Assembly (NCBI GenBank): GCA_002478115.1
Contig: DLMH01000075.1
Location: 1 to 64,000, forward strand
Reading direction: 5' to 3'
Length of the DNA: 64,000 nt
Source: Candidatus Acidiferrum typicum
GTDB lineage: Bacteria; Acidobacteriota; Terriglobia; Acidiferrales; UBA7541
Part shown: positions 57,184 to 64,000 of the stretch, one piece after another
Layout of the letters: each line of letters begins with the position of its first letter
Position numbering within the stretch: the first letter of the stretch is position 1
Translations under genes and position numbers: made by a program
The notes under the pieces: generated by a model
What the model was told of the DNA's origin: nothing
The model's input: only the letters and a program-made list of their open reading frames with translations
The model's database searches: none

Positions 57184-58233
57184 CTAATCGCCGTGGCCGG
57201 GCGAATCGGGAGTTTCGGAGACTTTGCCGGCGAACAAGCGATAGACGTAAACAAAATAGACGGTTACCAGCACCATACCGATAACCCACCAGATCAGACC
57301 AATTTTCAAGCCGTAGTCCGCCGCCTTGGCATTTTGCACGGTGAGGGAGAAGGCCGGATTCCGTGCGGGAAGAACCATGGGATAGACACCGAATACGACG
57401 CTGGTGAGCATGCCCAAGAAATAGGCGCAGGAGGCCAGGAAAGCGTTGCGTTCATTTTTGCGGTGCAACTCAAATTGCACAGCGGCGAAGCTGGCTACGG
57501 CTAGGAGGGGCAAAACGTAGCCGGCGGGCCAAGTATGGAAATTCGCGATCACTTGCGGCTGCAGGACAAAGGTCGCCCCCGTAACCACGGCAGTCATCAC
57601 CAGCACGCCCCACCACGCCTTGCCAGCAACTTTTCCTGCGCGCTCGCTGACGGCGCCGTGGGTCTTCAGTTGCACCCACAGGCCGCCGTGCATCATCAAC
57701 GCCAGAAGCGCCTGAACGCCAACAAGAATCGTGAACCAATCGAGAATGCCAGTATGTGCGCCGAGGCGGAAATTGGTCCAGAGCGGTTCGAAGAAGTAGC
57801 CGGTCTGATCCAGCGGGACGCCGCGCACGACGTTGCCAAGTGCGGCGCCGAAGAAAACCGCCAGCAGCAGGCTGGACAGGAAGAAAACAAAATCCCAGAA
57901 GGGGATCCAGATGGGGCTCTGGATGTGGTTGCGAAATTCCACGGCGGTGCCGCGCAGAATCAGCAGCCACAACACGATCATCAGCGGCAAATAAAATCCG
58001 CTGAAGCCGCTGGCATAAAGAGCGGGAAAAGCGAAATACAGGGTGCCGCCCGCGGCCAGCAGCCAGACTTCGTTGCCGTCCCAAACGGGGCCGATGGTCG
58101 CGATCACCTGGCGGCGCTCTTCGTTTGTCCGCGCGACAAGTAAATGAATCGCGCCCGCGCCCAGATCAAAGCCATCGAGGAGCACGTACATCGCCACCAT
58201 CACTGCGACGAGGCAAAACCAGATCGTTCCCAT
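57184..58233 (-). CDS. cydB: Cytochrome bd ubiquinol oxidase subunit II
   Basis: 349 residues with about nine hydrophobic segments. The family start is MGTIWFCLVAVMVAMYVLLDGFDLGAG, and GPVWDGNEVWLLAAGG is characteristic. It pairs with CydA to form the high-affinity quinol:O2 oxidase. It follows cydA by 9 bp. No CydX-like small gene is visible after it. Confidence 0.95.
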   Translation of the reverse strand: MGTIWFCLVAVMVAMYVLLDGFDLGAGAIHLLVARTNEERRQVIATIGPVWDGNEVWLLAAGGTLYFAFPALYASGFSGFYLPLMIVLWLLILRGTAVEFRNHIQSPIWIPFWDFVFFLSSLLLAVFFGAALGNVVRGVPLDQTGYFFEPLWTNFRLGAHTGILDWFTILVGVQALLALMMHGGLWVQLKTHGAVSERAGKVAGKAWWGVLVMTAVVTGATFVLQPQVIANFHTWPAGYVLPLLAVASFAAVQFELHRKNERNAFLASCAYFLGMLTSVVFGVYPMVLPARNPAFSLTVQNAKAADYGLKIGLIWWVIGMVLVTVYFVYVYRLFAGKVSETPDSPGHGD

Positions 58234-58242
58234 CGCGCCTCC

Positions 58243-59604
58243 TCAGTCCGCCGCCAGCGGGGTTTCGCCAGCGTGCTGCGCATTTTCCGGTTCGGGCCCG
58301 CGTTCGATCTCACGGTAAACCAGGAACAACCAGAGGATCGAGAGCACGGTGTACATGCCCATGAAGCCCAAGAGACTAAACCAGACATTGCCGGCACCAA
58401 CGCGGGGCGACGCGCCGTGGATGGTGCGAAGCAATCCATAAATGAGCCAGGGCTGGCGTCCGAGCTCCGCGGTCATCCATCCCGCGGTGTTGGCGATGTA
58501 AGGGAGGGGCGCGCTCAGCATCAGGATCCAGAGCATCCAGCGCGACTCAAAGAGCTTGTTGCGCCAGAGCAGAAATACGGAGAGTGCCATGACGGCGATG
58601 AAAATGGTTCCGAGTCCCACCATGACGTGATAGCTGTAATACAACAGCTCGATTTTGTCCGGCCACTGGTTTACAGGAATGGCGTCGAGCCCCTGGACGT
58701 GCGCGCTCCAGTGCTCGTAGGTGAGGAAACTGAGCATGCGCGGGAGTTCCAGCGGATTATCGAGGCGGCGCTTCTCCACGTCCGGCTGGCCCAGAATGGC
58801 CAGCGGCGCGCCTTCCTGCGACACGAAGAGCCCTTCCATCGCGGCCAGGGTGGCGGGCTGATTTTCCGCAATCATTTTTCCCTGGAAGTCGCCGGTAGGC
58901 ACAAGTTGCAAAAGCGCGGCGATGACCCCGACGATGACGCCGAGCCGCACAAAGGTGCGGCCATAGCGCAGGTCGCGCTTGGTCAGAAGATAGAACGCGC
59001 CAACAGCGGCCATGACGAAGCAGCCGGTTTGCACCGCACCCAGCATGTTGTGCGCGTACTGCCAGAGCGCCCAGGGGTTCAAGATCAGGCGCCAATAGCT
59101 GGCCAGTTCGATGCCTCCACTGGCGTTGAGCCGGTAGCCGGTGGGATGCTGCATCCAGGCGTTGGTGGCGACGATGAGATAACCGGACATCCACGAGCCG
59201 AGGAAAACGAAAAACGCGGCCCACCAGTGGCCGATTCGCCCGAGGCGTTTCTCGCCATAGAGAAACAGCCCCAGGAAACTGGACTCCAGGAAAAAAGAGA
59301 AGACACCCTCCATGGCCAGGGTCTGCCCGATGACGCCGCCGGCGGCCTTGGAGAATTCCGCCCAATTCGTGCCGAACTGAAATTCCATGGGGATGCCGGT
59401 TACCACTCCGAGGGCAAAGTTGATGCCGAAGATTTTGGCCCAGAAACGCGCGGCGCGGTTGTAATGCTCATCGCCGGTGCGGAGTGCCAGCGTCTTCAGA
59501 ATGACCAGCAGGAGCGCCAGACCCATCGTGAGTTGCGGGAATAGGTAATGATAAGTAACAGTAAATGCGAAGTGCAGGCGATGCACATCCAGAGCTGAAC
59601 CCAT
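58243..59604 (-). CDS. cydA: Cytochrome bd ubiquinol oxidase subunit I
   Basis: 453 residues. The N-terminus has RLHFAFTVTYHYLFPQL with His19, the expected heme b595 ligand. GWMTAELGRQPW is the conserved heme/Q region, and MEGVFSFFLESSFLG is also typical. The protein is shorter than the about 520-residue E. coli CydA, consistent with the short Q-loop type. The bd oxidase reduces O2 to water at low O2 and resists many stresses. Confidence 0.95.
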   Translation of the reverse strand: MGSALDVHRLHFAFTVTYHYLFPQLTMGLALLLVILKTLALRTGDEHYNRAARFWAKIFGINFALGVVTGIPMEFQFGTNWAEFSKAAGGVIGQTLAMEGVFSFFLESSFLGLFLYGEKRLGRIGHWWAAFFVFLGSWMSGYLIVATNAWMQHPTGYRLNASGGIELASYWRLILNPWALWQYAHNMLGAVQTGCFVMAAVGAFYLLTKRDLRYGRTFVRLGVIVGVIAALLQLVPTGDFQGKMIAENQPATLAAMEGLFVSQEGAPLAILGQPDVEKRRLDNPLELPRMLSFLTYEHWSAHVQGLDAIPVNQWPDKIELLYYSYHVMVGLGTIFIAVMALSVFLLWRNKLFESRWMLWILMLSAPLPYIANTAGWMTAELGRQPWLIYGLLRTIHGASPRVGAGNVWFSLLGFMGMYTVLSILWLFLVYREIERGPEPENAQHAGETPLAAD

Positions 59605-59743
59605 GCGATCACCTCAGTGCGGGATTGCTGCGAACGGCCCATATGGACCGCAAGGGAGCGAAAGGTGTGGACGATACGCCGCCATTCTCCACCTTTTTGG
59701 CGAGGGAGGCAACCGAAGATTGTCCCCGTTTTCGGCTTTGGCT

Positions 59744-60571
59744 TTAGTATTTGTGGTGGAAGACGGCTTTGTTGACGTCCGGCCAGAACTCTTTGAACAT
59801 GTTGCCGACGCCGTCCTGCGCGATTTGGCTTAACCAGCGCTGGTAGGTTTTAACCCACTGATTCTGATCTGCGGGGTAGTAGGCGTTGCCAATGCCCGCG
59901 GCTGCTCCAGCCCCGACGGTCTCGGACAAATTGAATGTCTTCCTTCCCGAGTCCGTTCTGGTGATGAACAGGCGGCTCATTGCATATCCGCTGCGTTTAA
60001 AGAATCCGCCTTTGCCGAGCGTGTAATAGCGCGAGTCTTCTTTGGTCAAAGACGGCACGATCGCTTCCACCATGTAGTTCTCTACGGTGTCATCGGCAAA
60101 AGTGTGCGCAAAGTAGTTTCCATAGCCGGCAGCGCCTTGGCCAAAAGAGGGCTCCGACTTTCCCGCCATGGCGGTCCCGGCAAATATGCCCGCATAAATA
60201 AAGGCCGAGTAGTCAAAGCTATCCTGGGTAGCCAGCCAGAACTTTTCCTTGAAGCTCTGCGGGGGCAGGTAGGTGTTGGCGCTCACGGAGCGGTAGTTGG
60301 GTATGATCCACAGAATGCGCTTGGTCTGCTGGCCGGAGTCATCGGGCTCAACCTTGGGTTGCGGCGAGTCAGGTTTGGCGCTGGTTGCTCCATCGGGGGC
60401 TTTCGAGGCTGGAGGATTTTGTGCTGGCGTCGCGGTAGTGCCGGTAGGCTTGTCTTGTCCATTCGCGGGTGGCGTTGCAGGGCTCTCCTGAGCGCAAAGC
60501 CGCGACCCTCCTGCGGTTAAACTGAATAGCAAAACCGCGGCAAGAAGTCCCAGACTAATCCTGTCTTTCAA
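59744..60571 (-). CDS. Exported protein of unknown function, envelope-associated
   Basis: 275 residues. Signal peptide (LGLLAAVLLFSLTAGGSRLCAQ), then a Pro/Ala/Lys-rich low-complexity linker of about 60 residues, then a conserved-looking domain (RILWIIPNYRSVSANTYLPP, FDYSAFIYAGIFAGTAMAG, GGFFKRSGYAMSRLFITR). Two mildly hydrophobic glycine-rich segments suggest outer-membrane or envelope association. I do not recognise a named family. Confidence 0.7.
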   Translation of the reverse strand: MKDRISLGLLAAVLLFSLTAGGSRLCAQESPATPPANGQDKPTGTTATPAQNPPASKAPDGATSAKPDSPQPKVEPDDSGQQTKRILWIIPNYRSVSANTYLPPQSFKEKFWLATQDSFDYSAFIYAGIFAGTAMAGKSEPSFGQGAAGYGNYFAHTFADDTVENYMVEAIVPSLTKEDSRYYTLGKGGFFKRSGYAMSRLFITRTDSGRKTFNLSETVGAGAAAGIGNAYYPADQNQWVKTYQRWLSQIAQDGVGNMFKEFWPDVNKAVFHHKY

Positions 60572-60811
60572 TGTACCCCCCAGGTTTTTATTCTCGACGC
60601 ACCAGCCGGTTCCATCAACGATTTCTTCCTCGAAGACGGGGTCCGCTCCTATTTGGATACGTGGGAGGCGATTTCGGATGCTTCTGAGGAAGCTCTTTTT
60701 TTGTTCCGTGACCTGCTCGTCTGCGCAGTATAGAGGTGCGCAGTTGTGGAGCGGACGGGAAACGTGTTTGCGAGGAAGAGCGGATTCAGTGCCGGAGGCG
60801 TGTTGTCGTTC

Positions 60812-61150
60812 TTATTGAAAAGATGCCACGGCTTGCGGTAGCTCCTCGAAGGTCGTGAAGAGGTTTAGCAGCCCCACCATCTTGAGCGTCTGGACCGTAA
60901 ACTTGGAGGGCTTCAGCAGCCGTATCGCCCCACCGCCCTGCTTCGTGGTAGTTAGAAAGCGCACCAGCATGCCGATGCCACTGGAATCGATTGTCGGGAC
61001 TTCTTCCAAATCGAGAATAATCCGGTTGTGCCCTTCGCCGAGAAGCTCCGTCATGGTGGCATTGAAGCGCTCGAGCGCGGGACCCATGCTGAGGCGCCCC
61101 TTCAACTTGACAACTTTCACGCCGTCCTGCGTTTTCGTTTCGATATCCAA
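60812..61150 (-). CDS. STAS-domain anti-sigma factor antagonist-like protein
   Basis: 112 residues forming one STAS domain (VKVVKLKGRLSMGPALERF, IILDLEEVPTIDSSGIGMLV with the phosphorylatable serine in DSSG). Such proteins act in partner-switching with anti-sigma kinases. The TTG at 61150 with GGGGAG about 8 nt upstream gives a clean start (LDIETKTQDG); the ATG at 61186 adds an unlikely basic extension. No anti-sigma or sigma gene is adjacent. Confidence 0.86.
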   Translation of the reverse strand: MDIETKTQDGVKVVKLKGRLSMGPALERFNATMTELLGEGHNRIILDLEEVPTIDSSGIGMLVRFLTTTKQGGGAIRLLKPSKFTVQTLKMVGLLNLFTTFEELPQAVASFQ

Positions 61151-61384
61151 CGCTGCGTCTCCCCGGCGGCAGGCGGCTCGCCGCATACCCCTGCATTGAC
61201 ACTCGCCAGTTCCCTTTGTTAGAGCGCGCGGACAACTTAGTTAATCTACGTCGAAAAAGCAAGGTACCCAGTCCGGCAGTCGGCGGTGGCCCTGGTTGAA
61301 CGCGGTGGAATTTGTTGACATGGGAGACGCAGAGAGGATATCACTTCGACAAATCTCGCGGAAGTACATAGAGACGGAGGGTGC

Positions 61385-61409
61385 CCCAGGTTCGGTGTGG
61401 GAACCTGGG
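61385..61409. repeat. REP palindrome 1
   Basis: CCCAGGTTC and GAACCTGGG form a perfect 9-bp stem around a 7-nt loop (GGTGTGG). Flanked by GCGGAGGGTG-like sequence on the left and TCTTGGGGTCGCC on the right. Same orientation as REP 2. Confidence 0.88.
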
Positions 61410-61543
61410 TCTTGGGGTCGCCATGCCGGCTGGGCTGAAGGCGGGTGGCCCGGGTTGAACGCGGTGGAATCGGTTGACATGGGGCACAAGGAGAGGATAT
61501 CACTTCAACAATTCCCGCGGAAGTAGAGAGGCGCGGAGGGTGC

Positions 61544-61568
61544 CCCAGGTTCGGTGTGGGAACCTGGG
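61544..61568. repeat. REP palindrome 2
   Basis: Identical 25-bp palindrome to REP 1 (CCCAGGTTC/GAACCTGGG, loop GGTGTGG), 35 bp before the transposase start codon, in direct orientation to REP 1. Confidence 0.88.
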
Positions 61569-61602
61569 TCTTGCGGTGGCATTTCTCGCTTTGGGGTTTG
61601 CG

Positions 61603-62133
61603 ATGCCGGCTGGGCTGAAGCGCTACTACGGCAAAAGTCATTTGCACTTCATTACCTTCAGTTGTTATCGGCGTCTGCCATTGTTGAAGACAGTGCGTGC
61701 GCGAGACATCTTCGTGCAAGAGTTGGGAAGAGTCCGCGACGAGATGGAGTTTCGTCTGCTCGGGTATGTGGTCATGCCGGAGCACGTGCATCTGTTGATG
61801 AGCGAACCGAAACGCGGAACGCCATCAACCGTGTTGCAGAAATTAAAACTGCGGGTGTCGCGGAAGATGCGCAAGCGGAGAAAACTCGCCGGCGTGGGGC
61901 AGTTACGGTTGCCGTTCGAGGAAGTGGGAGGACCGTCGCGGGCATTTTGGCAGCCGAGGTTTTATGATTTTAACGTATACACGAAGGGCAAGAAGACAGA
62001 GAAGTTGAACTACATGCACGCGAATCCGGTGACGCGAAGATTGGTGAAGCATCCCAAGGAATGGCCATGGAGCAGTTGGTCCTTTTACCCCCAGGGCGAG
62101 CCGGGGTTGGTCCGCATGGACGCGGAAGAATAA
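61603..62133 (+). CDS. REP-associated tyrosine transposase (RAYT, TnpA_REP)
   Basis: 176 residues of the Y1 HUH transposase superfamily. The metal-binding His motif is MPEHVHLLMSEP, the first strand is HLHFITFSCYRRLPLL, and the likely catalytic tyrosine is in EKLNYMHANPV. RAYTs process single-stranded REP palindromes. The ATG at 61603 is preferred over the open frame to 61474, which runs back through the upstream repeat. It is flanked by two REPs on the left and an inverted REP on the right. Confidence 0.92.
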   Translation: MPAGLKRYYGKSHLHFITFSCYRRLPLLKTVRARDIFVQELGRVRDEMEFRLLGYVVMPEHVHLLMSEPKRGTPSTVLQKLKLRVSRKMRKRRKLAGVGQLRLPFEEVGGPSRAFWQPRFYDFNVYTKGKKTEKLNYMHANPVTRRLVKHPKEWPWSSWSFYPQGEPGLVRMDAEE

Positions 62134-62154
62134 AAAGAAACGGCGACCCCAAGA

Positions 62155-62179
62155 CCCAGGTTCAAACAACGAACCTGGG
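62155..62179. repeat. REP palindrome 3 (inverted relative to 1 and 2)
   Basis: CCCAGGTTC and GAACCTGGG around a different 7-nt loop (AAACAAC). The flanks (GGCGACCCCAAGA on the left, GGCACCCTCCGC on the right) are the reverse complement of those of REP 1, so this is an inverted copy of about 49 bp on the other side of the transposase. Confidence 0.88.
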
Positions 62180-62218
62180 GCACCCTCCGCCTTATTAGGG
62201 CTTGTGATTTGAAACAGC

Positions 62219-62294
62219 TGGTGGGACCGCCCGGACTTGAACCGGGATTGCAGGTTTAGGAAACCTGTGCTTTATCCATTTAAGCAACGGCCCC
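62219..62294 (-). tRNA. tRNA-Arg (anticodon CCT)
   Basis: Reading the minus strand gives acceptor GGGGCCG/CGGTCCC (one G-U), a 4-bp D stem GCTT/AAGC, anticodon stem CAGGT/ACCTG with loop TTCCTAA (anticodon CCT), a short variable loop, T stem CCCGG/CCGGG with loop TTCAAGT, discriminator A, and an encoded CCA. Decodes AGG. The 3' end faces the RAYT locus. Confidence 0.95.
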
Positions 62295-62330
62295 ACAAAC
62301 TGATTTTAGCACGAATTTATTGGCCGGATT

Positions 62331-62786
62331 TTGTGCGCAGTTGGAAGTAATCCCGCACAATTGACCGCGAAACCCAACTGGGTCGAGAAGGAATTTATCG
62401 GAATTTTAGCGGGCGGCGGGACGCTGGATGCGAAGAACAATATGAACTTCAACCTGGTGGCGACGGTGAACAGCTCCGTGCTGGGCGCAGCCGGAGGATC
62501 GGTCGGCGGTGTACTTGGCGGTGCCGCTGGAAAAGTGCTGGGCGGCGGCGCGGGCTGCAAGAACGGCGGAATCAAGGTGCCGCTGCAAATCCACGGCACG
62601 GCCGCGAACCCGCAATTTACGCCCGACATCGGCGGCGCGACGGCCAGCCTGATGAAATCGGAACTAACCTGCGCTGGTGGATCGGTGGGAAGCCTGGCTG
62701 GCCTGGCGGGAGCGTCGGGCGGCAAGGGCGCGTCGGGCGTCACGAACCAATTAGGCGGGCTGTTTGGCGGGAAGAAGAAGCCGTAA
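62331..62786 (+). pseudogene. AsmA-like C-terminal gene remnant
   Basis: The 151-codon frame has the look of the end of an AsmA-family protein (GGGTLDAKNNMNFNL, GGIKVPLQIHGTAANPQFTP), with glycine-rich stretches. It starts abruptly 36 bp beyond the tRNA-Arg 5' end with a weak TTG codon, no signal peptide and no Shine-Dalgarno. AsmA proteins are several hundred residues or more, so most of the gene is missing. It ends in a proper stop and terminator, so the 3' part is intact. Confidence 0.65.
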
Positions 62787-62813
62787 CGCGGCTTCATCCA
62801 GAAAAATACAAAA

Positions 62814-62846
62814 GGGACAGGTTGCGAAGCCTGTCCCATTTTTTTT
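62814..62846 (+). terminator. Intrinsic terminator
   Basis: GGGACAGG (62814-62821) and CCTGTCCC (62830-62837) form a perfect 8-bp stem, followed by A and eight T residues. It ends the AsmA-like remnant. A second small hairpin, GAAGCCG/CGGCTTC, spans the stop codon at 62778-62796. Confidence 0.92.
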
Positions 62847-62946
62847 GCCGCTGCGCTTGACGTTGGGGCGAGTTCACACTAGCCTCAGGAGTCTGCGCGG
62901 ATTGGGAATCGATCGCGGCTTTAGCACGAAATACAAGGAGTCAAGG

Positions 62947-64000
62947 ATGAGTCTTATAAGCGTTCGCAAGCGCCCGGGAATCGTTGTGTTTGCCGCACTC
63001 TGTCTGAGTCTCTCCGGTGCCGGGCGGGTGGCGGCCCAAGGCGGAGAGCCGCGGAGCTTCGCGATTCACGGTGCGAAAGTGGTGCCGGTATCGGGCGCGC
63101 CGCTGGAGAACGCGACGGTGGTGGTGTCGCGCGGAGTGATCACGGCGGTGGGAACGAATGTAGCCATCCCCGCGGACGCCTGGGTGATCGAAGGAAAGGG
63201 ATTGACGGTGTATCCGGGCCTGATGGATGCGTTCACGGACGTGGGCGTGGCAGCAGCGCCGGCGAGCGGTGGAGGCGGCGAGGCCAACGCCAAACCTCCG
63301 ATTTCGAAAGGGCCCGAAGACCGGCCGGCGACAACTCCGTGGCGCAATGCCGCGGATGAAATCAACCTGGGAGATGCGCGGATCGAGAGCTGGCGCAGCG
63401 CTGGATTTACGGCCACGGTTTCTGCTCCCAAGAGCGGAATGTTTCCGGGCCAGGCCGCGGTGCTGAATTTGGCCGGCGAACGAGCGGGGGATCTCGTGGT
63501 GAAATCGCCCGTGGCGGTGCCGGTTTCCTTGCAGGCGCCGGGCGGGTTCCGGAACTATCCCGATTCGCTGATGGGCGCAATTGCGTACGTTCGGCAGGTC
63601 TGGCTGGACGCGAACTGGAGCACACAGGCGGAGGCGATCTACGAAAAAAATCCGCGCGGTGTGGAACGCCCAAGGTACGACCAGAGCACGGAAGCGCTGA
63701 ACGATGCGCTGCAGAAGCATGCGGTGGTGCTGATTCCGGGCAACAGTTCGCTGGAGATACGGCGGGCGTTGGTCCTCGGAGAGGAATGGAAAGTCAACAG
63801 CGTGATTTACGGCGGGCAGATGGGCTACGAAGTGGCGGCAGAGATTGCGGCGAAGAAGGTGCCCGTGCTGGTGGATTTAAAATGGCCGGAAGCGGCGAAG
63901 GATGGCGATCCTGAGGAAGTGCCGTCATTGCGGACGCTGAGGTTCCGGGACCGTGCGCCGTCGTCGCCGGCGGCGCTGCAAAAGGCCGGAGTGAAATTCG
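62947..64000 (+). CDS. Exported amidohydrolase-family protein (partial, runs off the right edge)
   Basis: At least 351 residues. Signal peptide (GIVVFAALCLSLSGAGRVAAQ), then the amidohydrolase N-terminal composite domain (FAIHGAKVVPVSGAPLENAT, ITAVGTNVAIPADAWVIEG, GLTVYPGLMDAFTDVG). The usual HxH metal motif after PGLMDA is not present; the sequence reads DAFTDVG, so catalysis may be lost or altered. The ATG at 62947 has AAGGAG upstream. The C-terminal part is outside the window. Confidence 0.82.
   Translation, partial: MSLISVRKRPGIVVFAALCLSLSGAGRVAAQGGEPRSFAIHGAKVVPVSGAPLENATVVVSRGVITAVGTNVAIPADAWVIEGKGLTVYPGLMDAFTDVGVAAAPASGGGGEANAKPPISKGPEDRPATTPWRNAADEINLGDARIESWRSAGFTATVSAPKSGMFPGQAAVLNLAGERAGDLVVKSPVAVPVSLQAPGGFRNYPDSLMGAIAYVRQVWLDANWSTQAEAIYEKNPRGVERPRYDQSTEALNDALQKHAVVLIPGNSSLEIRRALVLGEEWKVNSVIYGGQMGYEVAAEIAAKKVPVLVDLKWPEAAKDGDPEEVPSLRTLRFRDRAPSSPAALQKAGVKF

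Larger units (their letters stand above)
61283..61620. repeat. Tandem imperfect duplication upstream of the RAYT transposase
   Basis: Two head-to-tail copies, about 61283-61440 and 61441-61620. Both contain GTTGAACGCGGTGGAAT, TTGACATGG, AGAGGATATCACTTC and one REP palindrome, and both end in ATGCCGGCTGGGCTGAAG, the first codons of the transposase. Only the second copy continues into the gene. The second also carries a short extra segment. Confidence 0.85.

Noticed and set aside
58144-59544. 466-codon plus-strand frame
   Set aside because: Antisense shadow of cydA, with His/Glu/Arg-rich composition and no motif.
61246-61791. 181-codon minus-strand frame over the repeat and RAYT
   Set aside because: It arises from the tandem duplication and runs antisense to the transposase; the repeated protein segments reflect repeated DNA, not a gene.
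61283-62179. CRISPR array or toxin-antitoxin locus at the repeats
   Set aside because: There are only two long imperfect tandem copies and three palindromes, with no regularly spaced short repeats, and the gene is a RAYT transposase.
62306-62839. 177-codon minus-strand proline-rich frame
   Set aside because: Shadow of the glycine-rich AsmA-like remnant on the plus strand, and it crosses a strong intrinsic terminator.

Overview
The window looks like chromosomal DNA of an Acidobacteriota member (class Terriglobia or a close relative). This is inferred from the GC-rich coding style, the Oar-like TonB-dependent receptor, the two FG-GAP/ASPIC-UnbV (CRTAC1-type) proteins, a DUF1684 protein, a Tat-type nitroreductase-like protein and a REP-associated transposase. 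No rRNA is present to fix the taxonomy.

Region 1 (1-9.6 kb) is hydrogen metabolism. The minus strand carries the diaphorase genes hoxE-hoxF-hoxU of an NAD-coupled [NiFe] hydrogenase, and hoxU runs off the left edge. The plus strand carries a bacteriohemerythrin and the complete maturation set hypC-hypD-hypE-hypA-hypB-hypF, tightly packed with overlapping or near-abutting genes.

Region 2 (9.6-18.6 kb, minus strand) is the most interesting part. A NarX-type histidine kinase, a NarL-type response regulator, a Tat-signal CRTAC1-type protein, a membrane-anchored pentaheme cytochrome c with TPRs, an AhpD-like peroxidase and a second CRTAC1-type protein lie head to tail. The AhpD-like gene is interrupted by a single in-frame TGA exactly where the second cysteine of its CxxC redox motif belongs. 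A perfect 17-nt stem-loop with G as the first loop base starts 10 nt after that TGA. It is a strong candidate selenoprotein (CxxU) with a bacterial SECIS element.

Region 3 (18.7-29.2 kb) is mostly housekeeping: a Gfo/Idh/MocA oxidoreductase, ribulose-phosphate epimerase, rhomboid protease, a three-gene overlapping unit (66-aa protein, RlpA lipoprotein, HIT hydrolase), a DPP-IV type peptidase, a Sua5-type tRNA-modification enzyme and a TonB C-terminal-domain protein.

Region 4 (29.9-46.6 kb) holds a phospholipase C/acid phosphatase family protein, an orphan amino-acid binding protein, DUF1684 and nitroreductase-like proteins, a complete RND efflux operon (permease, adaptor, outer-membrane factor), a decayed gene, an FHA-PP2C signalling pair, a secreted TIG-like protein and RmuC.

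Region 5 (46.7-61.2 kb) holds an Oar-like TonB receptor, a SemiSWEET sugar transporter, a large PilZ-containing protein, a Ser/Thr kinase with BON-like and PEGA domains, cytochrome bd oxidase (cydAB), an envelope protein and a STAS-domain protein.

Region 6 (61.3-64 kb) is a small mobile locus: a RAYT transposase flanked by three REP palindromes and a tandem duplication of its own 5' region, next to tRNA-Arg(CCT), an AsmA-like gene remnant and a partial amidohydrolase at the right edge.
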